Shown one piece after another: positions 24,787 through 33,055 of a DNA stretch of 37,019 bases. The stretch lies in the NCBI GenBank assembly GCA_902791625.1, contig CADAWN010000022.1, positions 1-37,019 on the forward strand, written 5' to 3'. Source of the DNA: an uncultured Erysipelotrichaceae bacterium (GTDB lineage: Bacteria > Bacillota_I > Bacilli_A > RF39 > UBA660). The notes beneath the pieces were generated by a model. That model saw only the letters and a list, made by a program, of their open reading frames with translations, did not search any database and was not told the origin of the DNA. The translations under genes and the position numbers were made by a program. Every line of letters begins with the position of its first letter. Position 1 is the stretch's first letter.

Positions 24787-25533
24787 CTATATTAAAGTTA
24801 AATATATACATAAGAAATGAAATAATGTACCTAATATACAAAAGATATGAAATACACTATGCATATATTTTTTCTTACGACCTATTCCATATAGAATTGA
24901 TCCAATTGTATACATTACACCTCCTAGTATTAATAAAATTATACCAGTTGTTCCAATTGTATATGAAAGTCTTTTTATAAAGAATAGTATTCCCCATCCA
25001 CTTAATAAATGACATACTACTTGAAGAGGACCCGTTTTATCTATTTTAATAGCAGTAGCTGTTACTCCTGTTGAAATAATTACTGTAATTCCTAAAAATA
25101 ATATTAGTCCAAGTGTTCCACCTACTCCTACTAAAGAAATAGGAATATATGTACCATAAACAAGTAAGAATACATTACAATGATCTAATACTCTAAGTAC
25201 TTTCTTACCTTCTATATTAGGTGATAAAGCATGATAAATACATGAAATAGTATATAGAATAATCATAGTTGCTCCAAATAATGAAACTGTAGTTTCCATT
25301 AAAATACCATTTGCTTTAATAACCATTAATACAAGTGCTACAATTGATAAAGCTGCACCAAATCCATGTGATATAGCATTAAAAAGTTCTTCACCCAATG
25401 TATAAAATGGAATCTTTATATTAAGTTTCTTTTTATTTTTAATTTTATTATATTTATCTACAACATCAGATATTCTATTTGCTTCTTTTTTAGAAACATC
25501 TAACTCTTTCATTAAATATTCTTCTAGCTTCAT
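24787..25533 (-). CDS. trhA: TrhA / hemolysin III family membrane protein
   Basis: The 248-residue protein has a cytosolic helical tail of about 45 residues and seven membrane segments, a PAQR fold. The conserved metal-site pattern is present: ELFNAISHGFGAALS (Ser-His-x3), SCIYHALSPN and LDHCNVFLLVYGTYIPI, and the C-terminal HSVFHIFCILGTLFHF. The family is linked to membrane fluidity in Bacillus and to haemolysis by assay; its role in this host is unknown. It has a GGAGTG site and is transcribed alone, with terminators on both sides. Confidence 0.85.
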   Translation of the reverse strand: MKLEEYLMKELDVSKKEANRISDVVDKYNKIKNKKKLNIKIPFYTLGEELFNAISHGFGAALSIVALVLMVIKANGILMETTVSLFGATMIILYTISCIYHALSPNIEGKKVLRVLDHCNVFLLVYGTYIPISLVGVGGTLGLILFLGITVIISTGVTATAIKIDKTGPLQVVCHLLSGWGILFFIKRLSYTIGTTGIILLILGGVMYTIGSILYGIGRKKKYMHSVFHIFCILGTLFHFLCIYLTLI

Positions 25534-25563
25534 TAGTATATCACTCCTATATCAATTATATCA

Positions 25564-25590
25564 CAAAAACAGACTAGTTTTGCCTAGTCT
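25564..25590 (-). terminator. Terminator of a lost gene (copy 1 of a recurring type)
   Basis: AGACTAGGCAAAACTAGTCT on the minus strand, then six T residues. No intact gene ends here. The same hairpin and its 5' flank recur at 28800 and 31228. Confidence 0.7.
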
Positions 25591-25593
25591 TAA

Positions 25594-25670
25594 TTATTTA
25601 CTTTCTATTTCATTTATTTCTTCATCTTTTAGTCTCCTTATCTGCATATTTGATGATTACTTTCTAAATT
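25594..25670 (-). pseudogene. Decayed gene tail
   Basis: Between two terminators, the minus strand reads LKDEEINEIESK and a stop in one frame, preceded in another frame by VIIKYADKETKR. Together they look like the C-terminus of a gene broken by a frameshift, with the rest gone. The family cannot be named. Confidence 0.4.
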
Positions 25671-25718
25671 CTTTTATTATATAGTTGTTGTTTTATTATT
25701 ATCATATTGATTATATAT

Positions 25719-25749
25719 AAAAAACTACTAACAAATTAATGTTAGTAGA
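25719..25749 (-). terminator. Intrinsic terminator after the PHP gene
   Basis: On the minus strand CTACTAAC pairs with GTTAGTAG with an eight-base loop and is followed by six T residues. Confidence 0.75.
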
Positions 25750-25755
25750 TAATCA

Positions 25756-26646
25756 TTATTTATTTAAATCTTCTAATATTTTATTAGTATCAGGAAAATC
25801 TTCATTTCTAAAAACATTTATAAGTCCAACTTCTGGTCTAATACAATCATCTTGATGAAAGTCACTACCTATAGTCATAAATAAATTATTTCCCTTTGCA
25901 AACTTAATCCATCTATTTATATCATTAATTACTTTATTATTTTTATCTACATAGATATAGTAACTTTCCAATCCATCTGGATTCATATCATCTATTATTT
26001 TCTTTATATCTTCTTCTGTTAAATCATCCTCATAAGTATATGCTACAGGATGGGCTAAAACAACTTTTCCTCCGGCATGTCTTATAATATCAGATGCTTC
26101 TTTTGGAGATAATGCTTTTTTTGCTACATATGCTTTTTCACCCTCGTTCATAAGTGTTTCTACAAACATTCCTTTGTCTGGAACAAAACCAAATTCCTTA
26201 ATTAATAATTCTTTATTTTTAGGATTTGATACCACATCTTGAGCTATATGTGCTTTAGTAACTGATTCAATTTTATCCAATTCTTCTACATTCACAACAT
26301 ATCCTAACTTAATTAATAATGCTGCTACCTCTTTTAAATAAATATGTCTTGAATTTCTAGATAAATATAATTTATCTATTAACTCTTTGTTGTTAAGATC
26401 AATGTTATACCCAAGAACATGTATTCCACATTTATTTGTTTTAGTACTTATTTCTACTCCATATATTAAATTAATATTATTTTTTTTTGCATATTCAATA
26501 TTTTCTTTTGTATATGCGCCTATATTATCATGATCTGTAATTGATATAGTTGTAACACCATTTTTTATTGCCATATCAATGATTTCTTTAAATGTATATT
26601 TCCCGTCAGATACATTAGTATGTACATGTAAATCTATATTTTCCAT
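25756..26646 (-). CDS. PHP-domain phosphoesterase
   Basis: The 296-residue protein is a PHP domain over its whole length. Metal ligands occur in order: DLHVHTNVSDG (HxH at 7-9), ITDHDN (about 36-41), YGVEIS (Glu near 63), HVLGYN, VLAHPVAY and GSDFH near 275. This layout fits nucleoside 3',5'-bisphosphate phosphatase / RNase AM-like enzymes, which remove phosphate from short RNA or nucleotide ends. The exact substrate is not shown. It overlaps the end of the upstream unknown gene by 13 bases, so they are likely co-translated. Ribosome binding site AAGGAG. Confidence 0.8.
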   Translation of the reverse strand: MENIDLHVHTNVSDGKYTFKEIIDMAIKNGVTTISITDHDNIGAYTKENIEYAKKNNINLIYGVEISTKTNKCGIHVLGYNIDLNNKELIDKLYLSRNSRHIYLKEVAALLIKLGYVVNVEELDKIESVTKAHIAQDVVSNPKNKELLIKEFGFVPDKGMFVETLMNEGEKAYVAKKALSPKEASDIIRHAGGKVVLAHPVAYTYEDDLTEEDIKKIIDDMNPDGLESYYIYVDKNNKVINDINRWIKFAKGNNLFMTIGSDFHQDDCIRPEVGLINVFRNEDFPDTNKILEDLNK

Positions 26647-27605
26647 CTGTTTACTTTCTCCTTAAATATTTTTTGTAACTGTACAGTTTCATGTCTTCTC
26701 TTAGTTGAATCAAGTGCAGTTTCCATTAGTATAGCATATAATTCTTCAACACTATATCTTTCTGCCAATTCTTTTCTAGCTTTATATAATTTTTTTTGTG
26801 TTTCGATAGGTAAATCTAAATCACTAAATGATCCTAAAAAATCTTGTATAAAATTATACCCCTCTGCTTCATAATCCCATTTTTTTCTAAGTGAATAAGG
26901 ATAAATTAATAAATCAAGATTTCCTCGATTGATAGAATCTGGTACCATTTCTATTAAATTATTCAAAATATCTTCTTCAACAACATGAATATCTATAGGT
27001 AAATGTCTAGTAGGCATTCTTCCAGATTGTATCGCTTCAACTATTTCTTTTAAATCTTTAAATGTTTGAAGAGGATTAACATCAGATGTAGTTAATGCCG
27101 CTTGCTCAAGTAAATGAGATAATTCATCACATGTTTTTAGAGTTGTTCTTTTTTTAGCAACACACCATATATCTAGATCTGGTATTCTATTTATTACTTT
27201 TCTTGGTTTAAGTTCATCTGATAAAGCAGTACAATGCTTACAATAAATTTTTAAATTTGGAAATTCATCAATCTTTTCTTCTAAACAGTTGAAACAAGCC
27301 CATAATCTTGTATCTTGTTTTCTGCATTCTTCTATTAATTCAATATTATATCTAAGTTGTTCTAATATAACTGGTAAATCATACTTCATGTCGTCACCAA
27401 CAGCATAAAATGGATAACCAGTACCAAATGTTCCTCTATAATTACTTGATAATTTAAATACATTTTTAATATTTTCTATTTCTTGTTGCATATAAGCTTT
27501 CTTTAATGAAGTATTTTCTAGTTCATACATTGATGATAATCTAGCAACAAATTCAACTATTCTTAACGTATCCTCTTGTTTCTTTAGTTCTTCAATTATA
27601 GCCAT
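26634..27605 (-). CDS. Unknown protein with a CxxC zinc-knuckle pair
   Basis: A protein of about 323 residues with no recognisable fold name. Two cysteine pairs (CFNC and CKHC, about 20 residues apart near 115-140) should hold one zinc. Later, segments PDLDIWCVAKK and NLDLLIYPYSLRKKWDYE could be part of a nucleotidyltransferase-like core, but I cannot confirm the acidic motif. A C-terminal helical region ends in RRHETVQLQKIFKEKV. ATG at 27605 is chosen because AGAGGTG precedes it; the 18 codons from 27659 look like leader. It precedes and overlaps the PHP gene, so a role in nucleotide or RNA handling is possible. Confidence 0.65.
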   Translation of the reverse strand: MAIIEELKKQEDTLRIVEFVARLSSMYELENTSLKKAYMQQEIENIKNVFKLSSNYRGTFGTGYPFYAVGDDMKYDLPVILEQLRYNIELIEECRKQDTRLWACFNCLEEKIDEFPNLKIYCKHCTALSDELKPRKVINRIPDLDIWCVAKKRTTLKTCDELSHLLEQAALTTSDVNPLQTFKDLKEIVEAIQSGRMPTRHLPIDIHVVEEDILNNLIEMVPDSINRGNLDLLIYPYSLRKKWDYEAEGYNFIQDFLGSFSDLDLPIETQKKLYKARKELAERYSVEELYAILMETALDSTKRRHETVQLQKIFKEKVNRWKI

Positions 27606-27754
27606 ATAAAGCACCTCTTTAATGTTGCTAATTATAACATATTTTTTAATTTTAGTCAAATTTATTATATGAATTCAATTTAAGTATATAATCCATAAAT
27701 TAACCAAATCTCTTTTGTTTTAAATGTAACTTGCCTGAGTAATGAATAAAATAC

Positions 27755-28237
27755 CTAATTTCTATATTCATCCCTTAATTTCATCCATAATTTACCAAGA
27801 TGATTTTCTCCATCTCTATTAATTCCCCATCCCCAATAATTATCTTTAGGAGAATCTTCAACTATAGTATAATCTTTTGTATCTAGTAACTTTTTCAAAA
27901 CATATGGATTTTGTTCTAGTTTTAATCTTAATATTCTTTCCATTAATTTTAACATTTCATTAGAACTTAATTTTATTTTATCTTCATATCTAAATCTAAT
28001 TTTTTGAGCTTCATGAGCAGAATGACTATGTTTTATTTCATCTGCTATTTTTGGATATTCATCAATAAATAAATTTGCTTGAAAAGCTTCTTCTGCTGAT
28101 GCATATAAATATCCATCCATTTCTACTTTAAATGATGAAAAATTATCTAATGGATAGAATTCTCTAGGATAAAACCCTATAACTTCATCAAATTTTTCTG
28201 ATAGCCATGTATCTCTATATTGTTCTAATTTAATCAT
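27755..28237 (-). CDS. NADAR family protein
   Basis: The 160-residue protein shows the NADAR/RibX-like pattern: PLDNFSSFKVEMDGY, then YASAEEAFQANLF (about 47-59), SHSAHEAQKI and, at the end, IVEDSPKDNYWGWGINRDG with a W-G-W/N-x-L-G-K-L pattern. NADARs hydrolyse N-glycosidic bonds; some remove ADP-ribose from DNA guanine, opposing DarT toxins, and others act in riboflavin metabolism. No darT gene lies next to it. The nearest ADP-ribosyltransferase-like candidate is about 10 kb away (17657-18502). It follows the HTH-WYL gene with 58 bases between and has an AGAAGG site. Confidence 0.8.
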   Translation of the reverse strand: MIKLEQYRDTWLSEKFDEVIGFYPREFYPLDNFSSFKVEMDGYLYASAEEAFQANLFIDEYPKIADEIKHSHSAHEAQKIRFRYEDKIKLSSNEMLKLMERILRLKLEQNPYVLKKLLDTKDYTIVEDSPKDNYWGWGINRDGENHLGKLWMKLRDEYRN

Positions 28238-28295
28238 ATATTTACCTTCTTTCTAAAATAAATATATAATTAGATTAGGAACTATTTATGTCACA

Positions 28296-28772
28296 TTAAA
28301 ATTTTTCTTCTAATTCTTTTATCAAAGTTATTCTATTTAGATAAAAATGTCTTATTTCTTGTTTATTTTCACAATAAGCTGCTACTCCCCACTCGTTATC
28401 TAAAACAATCAAATTATATGGTCTAATTACTCTCTTAGTCATTTTATCGTGCTCTTTTGAATAATACTCTATATAACATTTATTATGATTATTAATGCAT
28501 TTACTTAATAAGTTATAATATTCTCTATTTTCTAATTTAATATTTTCTGGTTTAATAAATTTTTCAGGTATTTTGACTTCTTGATTAAGTACATATCCAC
28601 CATATGGACCATATATTGTTTCAATATAAATTCCTGCATATTCTAATTCATCTTTATATTGTCTTATCATTCTTGGAGATACTTCTAATTTTTCAGATAA
28701 TTCTTTTATACTATACTTTCTTTTATTTTGAAGTAACTGAAGCATCATAAGTACATTAGATAACTTTGACAT
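28296..28772 (-). CDS. HTH-WYL-type transcriptional regulator
   Basis: A short (about 158 residue) regulator. Residues 1-60 are a helix-turn-helix with LLQNKRKYSIKELSEKLEVS and PRMIRQYKDELEYAGI, as in DeoR/WYL proteins. YGPYGGYVL (about 60) is the wing. A compact WYL-like part (about 90-155, YYSKEHDKMTKRVIRPYNLI and WGVAAYCENKQEIRHFYLNR) follows. WYL regulators often sit beside defence genes and sense nucleic-acid-like ligands. Here it lies between NADAR and the second HNH gene. ATG at 28772 is preceded by AGGTGA. Confidence 0.8.
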   Translation of the reverse strand: MSKLSNVLMMLQLLQNKRKYSIKELSEKLEVSPRMIRQYKDELEYAGIYIETIYGPYGGYVLNQEVKIPEKFIKPENIKLENREYYNLLSKCINNHNKCYIEYYSKEHDKMTKRVIRPYNLIVLDNEWGVAAYCENKQEIRHFYLNRITLIKELEEKF

Positions 28773-28799
28773 AATTATCACCTATATGAATTATACCAC

Positions 28800-28826
28800 A
28801 AAAAAAGACTAGTTTTACCTAGTCTT
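28800..28826 (-). terminator. Intrinsic terminator after the second HNH gene (recurring type, copy 2)
   Basis: GACTAGGTAAAACTAGTC on the minus strand followed by seven T. The preceding AATTAAGACTAGG matches copies at 25564 and 31228. Confidence 0.85.
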
Positions 28827-28837
28827 AATTACTCATT

Positions 28838-31135
28838 CTATTTTTTTATACCACTTTTGTCATTCTTTGAATCAAAAGTATTCCAATCCACTAAAAATTT
28901 GAAGTTTTCTTGTGACTTTTGTTGAATATCGGATTCAGAATATTCTTTATATCCAGGCATAAATAATTCGTCAAAATTAGGTAGATATTCAGGCGTATCT
29001 TTTGTAATTCTATTTCTAACATTTTGAATAAAATTACCCCATTCTGAAAAAGTAATAAATTCTCCTAATACGCCTTCTGGAAGTTCAACATCTTTCCCTG
29101 AATCAAGAATTTTTCTTAACCTTAAATAATTATGAATTCTTGTATGACATCCTGGACATAAACATGCTGTATTGTACAAGTTGTCAATTCCCCCTTCAGA
29201 AATTGGAATAATGTGATGTGCTTCAAACATTCTAGTTGATTTATTACTCCCATACATATTATCAGAAATACTTGAACATCCACAAAAATCGCAGTGCATA
29301 AATCCTTTTTCATCTTTTGTTCTTAATTTAGTTCTAAGTGATACTTCTGGATTTCTCTTATTTGTTTTCTTTAATTTTTTAGATAATTCATGCAAAGATA
29401 CAAAATCCATTGATTCTCCACCATTTTCTAATAATCTATCTTCATCTTCTAATAATTCTTCTTGTTCACTTCTATATAATTCTGCAGCAGTATCACTTTT
29501 CTTTATTTCATTATCAATAGTCATAATTTGTTCTATTTTTTTCTTTTTTGCTTCAATTTTAGCCTCAATTTCAGCATTTACTACTGCAAGTGTATTTCTC
29601 AATTGATCTAGTTGTTCTAAAGTAGATGCCATATCTATTTCCATTATTTCTTCTGGTATTAATAATTGTTCTGCATCTTGAAATGTTGTTAATACTTTTT
29701 TCAATTTTTCTTCCCAATTATTTGAATGAACTATTCTTATAACCTTATCACTATGATTTTTTCTTAAGTCCGATAAACTTAAATTAGAATATCTACTCAA
29801 ATCTTCTAATTTTATAATATATATTGCATGACCATAACTTTTTTCAACACTATCTGATATATAATCAAATGCTACATAACCATTTTTATAGATATAACCC
29901 ATGTAATTAATAAACTTGTTTTTACCTTCTATAATTGCAAGTGGTTTATTATCAACTAAAAAACTAATTTTATCTGTTAATGATTTTACTTTGTTTTTAG
30001 TATTAGTATCACTATTATCACTCGATTTAGTTATAGAAGAAATTTTAGTTTTAAGTTCATCTAGCGATATTTTTTTGTAATCATCTTGCGATTTAGTTAA
30101 TAGTTGGTTAACAATATTTAATATTTCTTCTCTTGACATTTTAGAATAATCATATGAAGTGTTTATTTGTGTTATGTATTCTTTTTCTTTTATTAATTCA
30201 TTGTAGAGTGATAATAAACTAGCATAACCAACTTCTTCTATAGCTAATGTTTTTGGATCAATAGTAGTCGATTTAATATGTGAAAATATTTGTCTAATTT
30301 GGACTTTTATATCAGAATTAATTTTTTTACTATTTCTTTCAAAAAAATCTTTTAAATATAATAATATTTTATCATCTTTTAAATCAGCATATTTATACAA
30401 ATATGCGAACGTTGTCGCAATTAATAAATCTAATTTTTGATATTCAATTTCATTTAAGCTGCTTATATCAATGCGATTTTTATTTATATAAGAATTTATT
30501 TCATTAATATTATTTAATAGATTTTCAAAATACAGTGCATAATCTCTAACAAAAGAATTAATGTTTCTAGAATAATCATTTTTTTCCTGGACAAATCTAC
30601 GAAGATTAAATAGAGATTTTTTTCTTCTTTCATTCCTATTCATTGATTGAAGTTTATTAATATTTAATCCAGCTTGATTCATTTGTTGAAATAAAACCTT
30701 TGTTTCAAAAACAATCCTTAAATAAGAACCTTCATATAAAGATGGGAATTTTTCTTTTAACTCTTCAAAACTTTTTATTTTTTTTAGTTCATTTATTTTT
30801 TCATAAAATATTTTTTTCCATTTTTCATTTGGATAACCTGATACCAACACATTCAAGTTCCTTTCAAGTGTTGTATACATTACATATTGATTAATTGAAA
30901 GAAACTTATTTAGATTTTTATCTGAAACAATACTAATTGTTTTTAATACATCTATTGGTATATCTTTCCCTCTGTTAAATTTTTGTAAAAATTTAGTGAA
31001 ATTTTTAAAATTATCATCTATTTTTTTTCTAATTTCAGAATTTTCACTAAAATTATCATCAATAAACATTCCTGGAATTGGTGTCTCCAAAAAAATAGGA
31101 AAAGCATCAACTAATAAACTATTATTTTTTTTCAT
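28838..31135 (-). CDS. Large HNH endonuclease-domain protein, copy B
   Basis: A protein of about 765 residues and a paralogue of copy A. The C-terminal HNH module (about 615-665) has CDFCGCS, AHHIIPISEGGIDNLYN and CLCPGCHTRIH, and its exit region (WGNFIQNVRNRITKDTPEYL, LPNFDELFMPGYKEY) matches copy A closely. A KRNPEVSLRTKLRTKDEKG block lies before the HNH in both. The first 450 residues are helical and much more diverged, as expected if that region senses a target and the nuclease is the effector. Start is ATG at 31135 with AAGGA upstream; GTG at 31144 is possible. It lies upstream of the HTH-WYL gene. Confidence 0.75.
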   Translation of the reverse strand: MKKNNSLLVDAFPIFLETPIPGMFIDDNFSENSEIRKKIDDNFKNFTKFLQKFNRGKDIPIDVLKTISIVSDKNLNKFLSINQYVMYTTLERNLNVLVSGYPNEKWKKIFYEKINELKKIKSFEELKEKFPSLYEGSYLRIVFETKVLFQQMNQAGLNINKLQSMNRNERRKKSLFNLRRFVQEKNDYSRNINSFVRDYALYFENLLNNINEINSYINKNRIDISSLNEIEYQKLDLLIATTFAYLYKYADLKDDKILLYLKDFFERNSKKINSDIKVQIRQIFSHIKSTTIDPKTLAIEEVGYASLLSLYNELIKEKEYITQINTSYDYSKMSREEILNIVNQLLTKSQDDYKKISLDELKTKISSITKSSDNSDTNTKNKVKSLTDKISFLVDNKPLAIIEGKNKFINYMGYIYKNGYVAFDYISDSVEKSYGHAIYIIKLEDLSRYSNLSLSDLRKNHSDKVIRIVHSNNWEEKLKKVLTTFQDAEQLLIPEEIMEIDMASTLEQLDQLRNTLAVVNAEIEAKIEAKKKKIEQIMTIDNEIKKSDTAAELYRSEQEELLEDEDRLLENGGESMDFVSLHELSKKLKKTNKRNPEVSLRTKLRTKDEKGFMHCDFCGCSSISDNMYGSNKSTRMFEAHHIIPISEGGIDNLYNTACLCPGCHTRIHNYLRLRKILDSGKDVELPEGVLGEFITFSEWGNFIQNVRNRITKDTPEYLPNFDELFMPGYKEYSESDIQQKSQENFKFLVDWNTFDSKNDKSGIKK

Positions 31136-31227
31136 CAAAATCACATCCTTAATATCATCTAATAAAATTATAACATACTTTTTTAGATTTTAGCTTTATA
31201 TCAAATAAATTTAATCTATATTTATAC

Positions 31228-31253
31228 AAAAAAGACTAGTTTTACCTAATCTT
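31228..31253 (-). terminator. Terminator of a lost gene (recurring type, copy 3)
   Basis: GATTAGGTAAAACTAGTC on the minus strand (one T-G pair), then six T residues. It sits one base from the stop of a decayed gene tail. Confidence 0.7.
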
Positions 31254-31290
31254 AATTATTCTTTACTTTAATTGCAGCTTGACAACTTAC
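31252..31290 (-). pseudogene. Decayed gene tail ending QAAIKVKNN
   Basis: The minus strand reads VSCQAAIKVKNN and a stop, directly before a terminator. It closely matches the tail at 33864-33920 (SNIAAQAAIKAKKN), so both are remnants of related genes whose bodies have been lost. Confidence 0.5.
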
Positions 31291-31358
31291 ATATTTGCCT
31301 TACCTGAAAAGGACTTGAATCCGCATTAATTTTAAGACTAAAATGAGTATTTTTTTAG

Positions 31359-31838
31359 TTATTCAAATTTAACTGTTATGCTATCATTTCCTAGATTTGG
31401 TAAATTATCTATATGACCTATTTTAGTATAACTATATGATGTATCAAATGATTTATAAAATATTACTAAGCAATTATCACCATATAGCATTACATCTCCA
31501 GCATTAATTCTTTTTGGATTAGATAAATTTGTAGGTAATGTTGTATCTAAATAAATATATTTTTCATTACCATTTAACTCACTCATATTTAATTTTTGAG
31601 GTAATAAATTAGCAAAACTATTAGCAGTTTCATTATCTTCCAAATTAATTACATATTCTTTTCCATTAATAATTGCTTTCACAGATTTAATCACCTCATT
31701 TGAATTGTTTGATTTGTTATTACTTTCTTGTTGATTAGTAGAGTTATTTTGATTATTAGTTTCATCTTTTTTAGAATTACAACCAACTGCAATAAATAAA
31801 CAGATAACTATTAATAAACTATATACTATCTTTTTCAT
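31359..31838 (-). CDS. Cyclophilin-like lipoprotein
   Basis: The 159-residue protein has a lipoprotein signal (MKKIVYSLLIVICLFIAVGC, Cys20), a long Asn/Ser/Gln linker (about 22-48), and a cyclophilin-like domain (about 52-158) of the TM1367-type family. INGKEYVINLEDNETANSF, MLYGDNCLVIFYKSFDTSY and KIGHIDNLPNL are the key strands. Members have the fold without proven isomerase activity. The lipid anchor puts it on the outer face of the membrane. It overlaps the upstream hydrolase by one base (TAATG), so the two are translationally coupled. Confidence 0.85.
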   Translation of the reverse strand: MKKIVYSLLIVICLFIAVGCNSKKDETNNQNNSTNQQESNNKSNNSNEVIKSVKAIINGKEYVINLEDNETANSFANLLPQKLNMSELNGNEKYIYLDTTLPTNLSNPKRINAGDVMLYGDNCLVIFYKSFDTSYSYTKIGHIDNLPNLGNDSITVKFE

Positions 31839-32830
31839 TATTTTAAATATTCCTTCATAAATTCTTCTATCTTATCAAAAGGTATTTTATCTTTTTGATC
31901 ATATAAGTCTGTGTGATTAGCATTAGGTATTATTAGTAATTTTTTATTACTTGTATATTTAGAATCTTTTATCATATCGTTATATGCATCTTTTCCCATA
32001 TAACAAGAATGAGCATTTTCTCCATGAACTATCATTACAGCACTTCTTATTTCATTTGAATATCTAAATAATCTTGTATTCATCATTGAAGTATTAGTTT
32101 GAATAGCCCATCCACCATTAGAATTTAAACTTCTTTTGTGATAACCTCTAGGAGTCTTATAGTATTCACTATATTCTTTAACAAACAAAGGAACATCATC
32201 AGGTACAGGTAATTCTAAACATCCTCCTGCAAGTTTATATTCATTATTCTTATAATCTTCATTTCTTTGATTGTTTAGATTAATTCTTTGATTATATCTT
32301 GCTTCTTCATTATCTTGTTCATCAAAATATCCATTTCCAGCTACTCTAGACATATCATACATTGTGGATGCAACTGTTGCTTTTATTCTTGTATCAATAC
32401 AAGCAGTTTGTAGTGCCATTCCACCCCAACCACAAATTCCTATGATACCAATTTTTTCAGAATCAACATTATCTAAACTAATTAAATAATCTACTGCTGA
32501 TTGAAAATCTTCAACATTAATATCATATGATGTCATATATCTTGGGTTACCACCTGATTCTCCAGTAAATGATGGATCAAAAGCAATAGTTAAAAATCCT
32601 CTTTCAGCCATTTCTTGAGCATATAATCCACTTGATTGTTCCTTAACTGCTCCATAAGGTCCAGATACAGCTAGTGCAGGTAATTTTCCTTCATAATTTT
32701 TAGGTTCATACATATCAGCAACTAAAGTTATTCCGAAATGATTTTTGAATGTCACTTTTTTATGATTAACCTTATCGCTTAATGGAAATACTTTATCCCA
32801 TTCGTTTGTAATATTTAATTCTTCTTTCAT
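31838..32830 (-). CDS. Alpha/beta hydrolase, dienelactone-hydrolase-like
   Basis: The 330-residue protein has the hydrolase layout: LPALAVSGPYGAVKEQS near the oxyanion region, the nucleophile elbow IGICGWGGMALQTA (about 130-143, Cys or a nearby position as nucleophile), an acidic residue after IVHGENAHSCYMGKDAY, and the His in NANHTDLYD (near 308). Substrate unknown, probably a small ester. The cysteine at the elbow is unusual for Ser esterases but normal for dienelactone hydrolase-type enzymes. Ribosome binding site AGGAGG. It is the first gene of a two-gene unit with the cyclophilin-like lipoprotein. Confidence 0.8.
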   Translation of the reverse strand: MKEELNITNEWDKVFPLSDKVNHKKVTFKNHFGITLVADMYEPKNYEGKLPALAVSGPYGAVKEQSSGLYAQEMAERGFLTIAFDPSFTGESGGNPRYMTSYDINVEDFQSAVDYLISLDNVDSEKIGIIGICGWGGMALQTACIDTRIKATVASTMYDMSRVAGNGYFDEQDNEEARYNQRINLNNQRNEDYKNNEYKLAGGCLELPVPDDVPLFVKEYSEYYKTPRGYHKRSLNSNGGWAIQTNTSMMNTRLFRYSNEIRSAVMIVHGENAHSCYMGKDAYNDMIKDSKYTSNKKLLIIPNANHTDLYDQKDKIPFDKIEEFMKEYLK

Positions 32831-32866
32831 TAAAAGACCTCCTAATCTATATTCATTATACCATAC

Positions 32867-32891
32867 AAAAAGCAGATTTTTACATCTACTT
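32867..32891 (-). terminator. Intrinsic terminator upstream of the hydrolase gene
   Basis: AGTAGATGTAAAAATCTGCT on the minus strand followed by five T residues. Its own gene is missing, so it probably backs up the terminator at 32925. Confidence 0.6.
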
Positions 32892-32924
32892 GAATATTCT
32901 TAAAATTATCTATTTTTCAAAATT

Positions 32925-32950
32925 AAAAAGGCTAGATTTCTCTAGTCCTT
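32925..32950 (-). terminator. Intrinsic terminator after the YoaP-type GNAT gene
   Basis: On the minus strand GGACTAGA-GAAA-TCTAGCC with one unpaired base, then five T residues. Confidence 0.65.
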
Positions 32951-32975
32951 ATATATTTTATTTAGATTGTTTATC

Positions 32976-33012
32976 GCGTATAGACGCTTGCCCCGCAGCT
33001 AGCCTAGGGGGG
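32976..33012. repeat. GC-rich double hairpin element
   Basis: GCGT-ATAG-ACGC (32976-32987) followed by CCCC (32991-32994) and a G6 run (33007-33012) that can pair across a GCAGCTAGCCTA loop. It is strikingly GC-rich in AT-rich surroundings and lies between terminators and the GNAT gene. I do not recognise it as a known RNA or mobile-element end. Confidence 0.5.
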
Positions 33013-33055
33013 TTATAGAAAATAAACATCATACTATCTTAATATTACAATTACT

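Noticed and set aside
29122..29313. Minus-strand open frame inside HNH copy B
   Set aside because: It reads an alternative frame of the HNH core; the cysteine pairs and HHIIP motif are in the main frame.
31295..31325. Sequence resembling a tRNA T-arm (GATTCAAGTCC on the minus strand)
   Set aside because: The T-stem does not pair properly, and I find no anticodon or acceptor arm around it. A chance match or very old relic.
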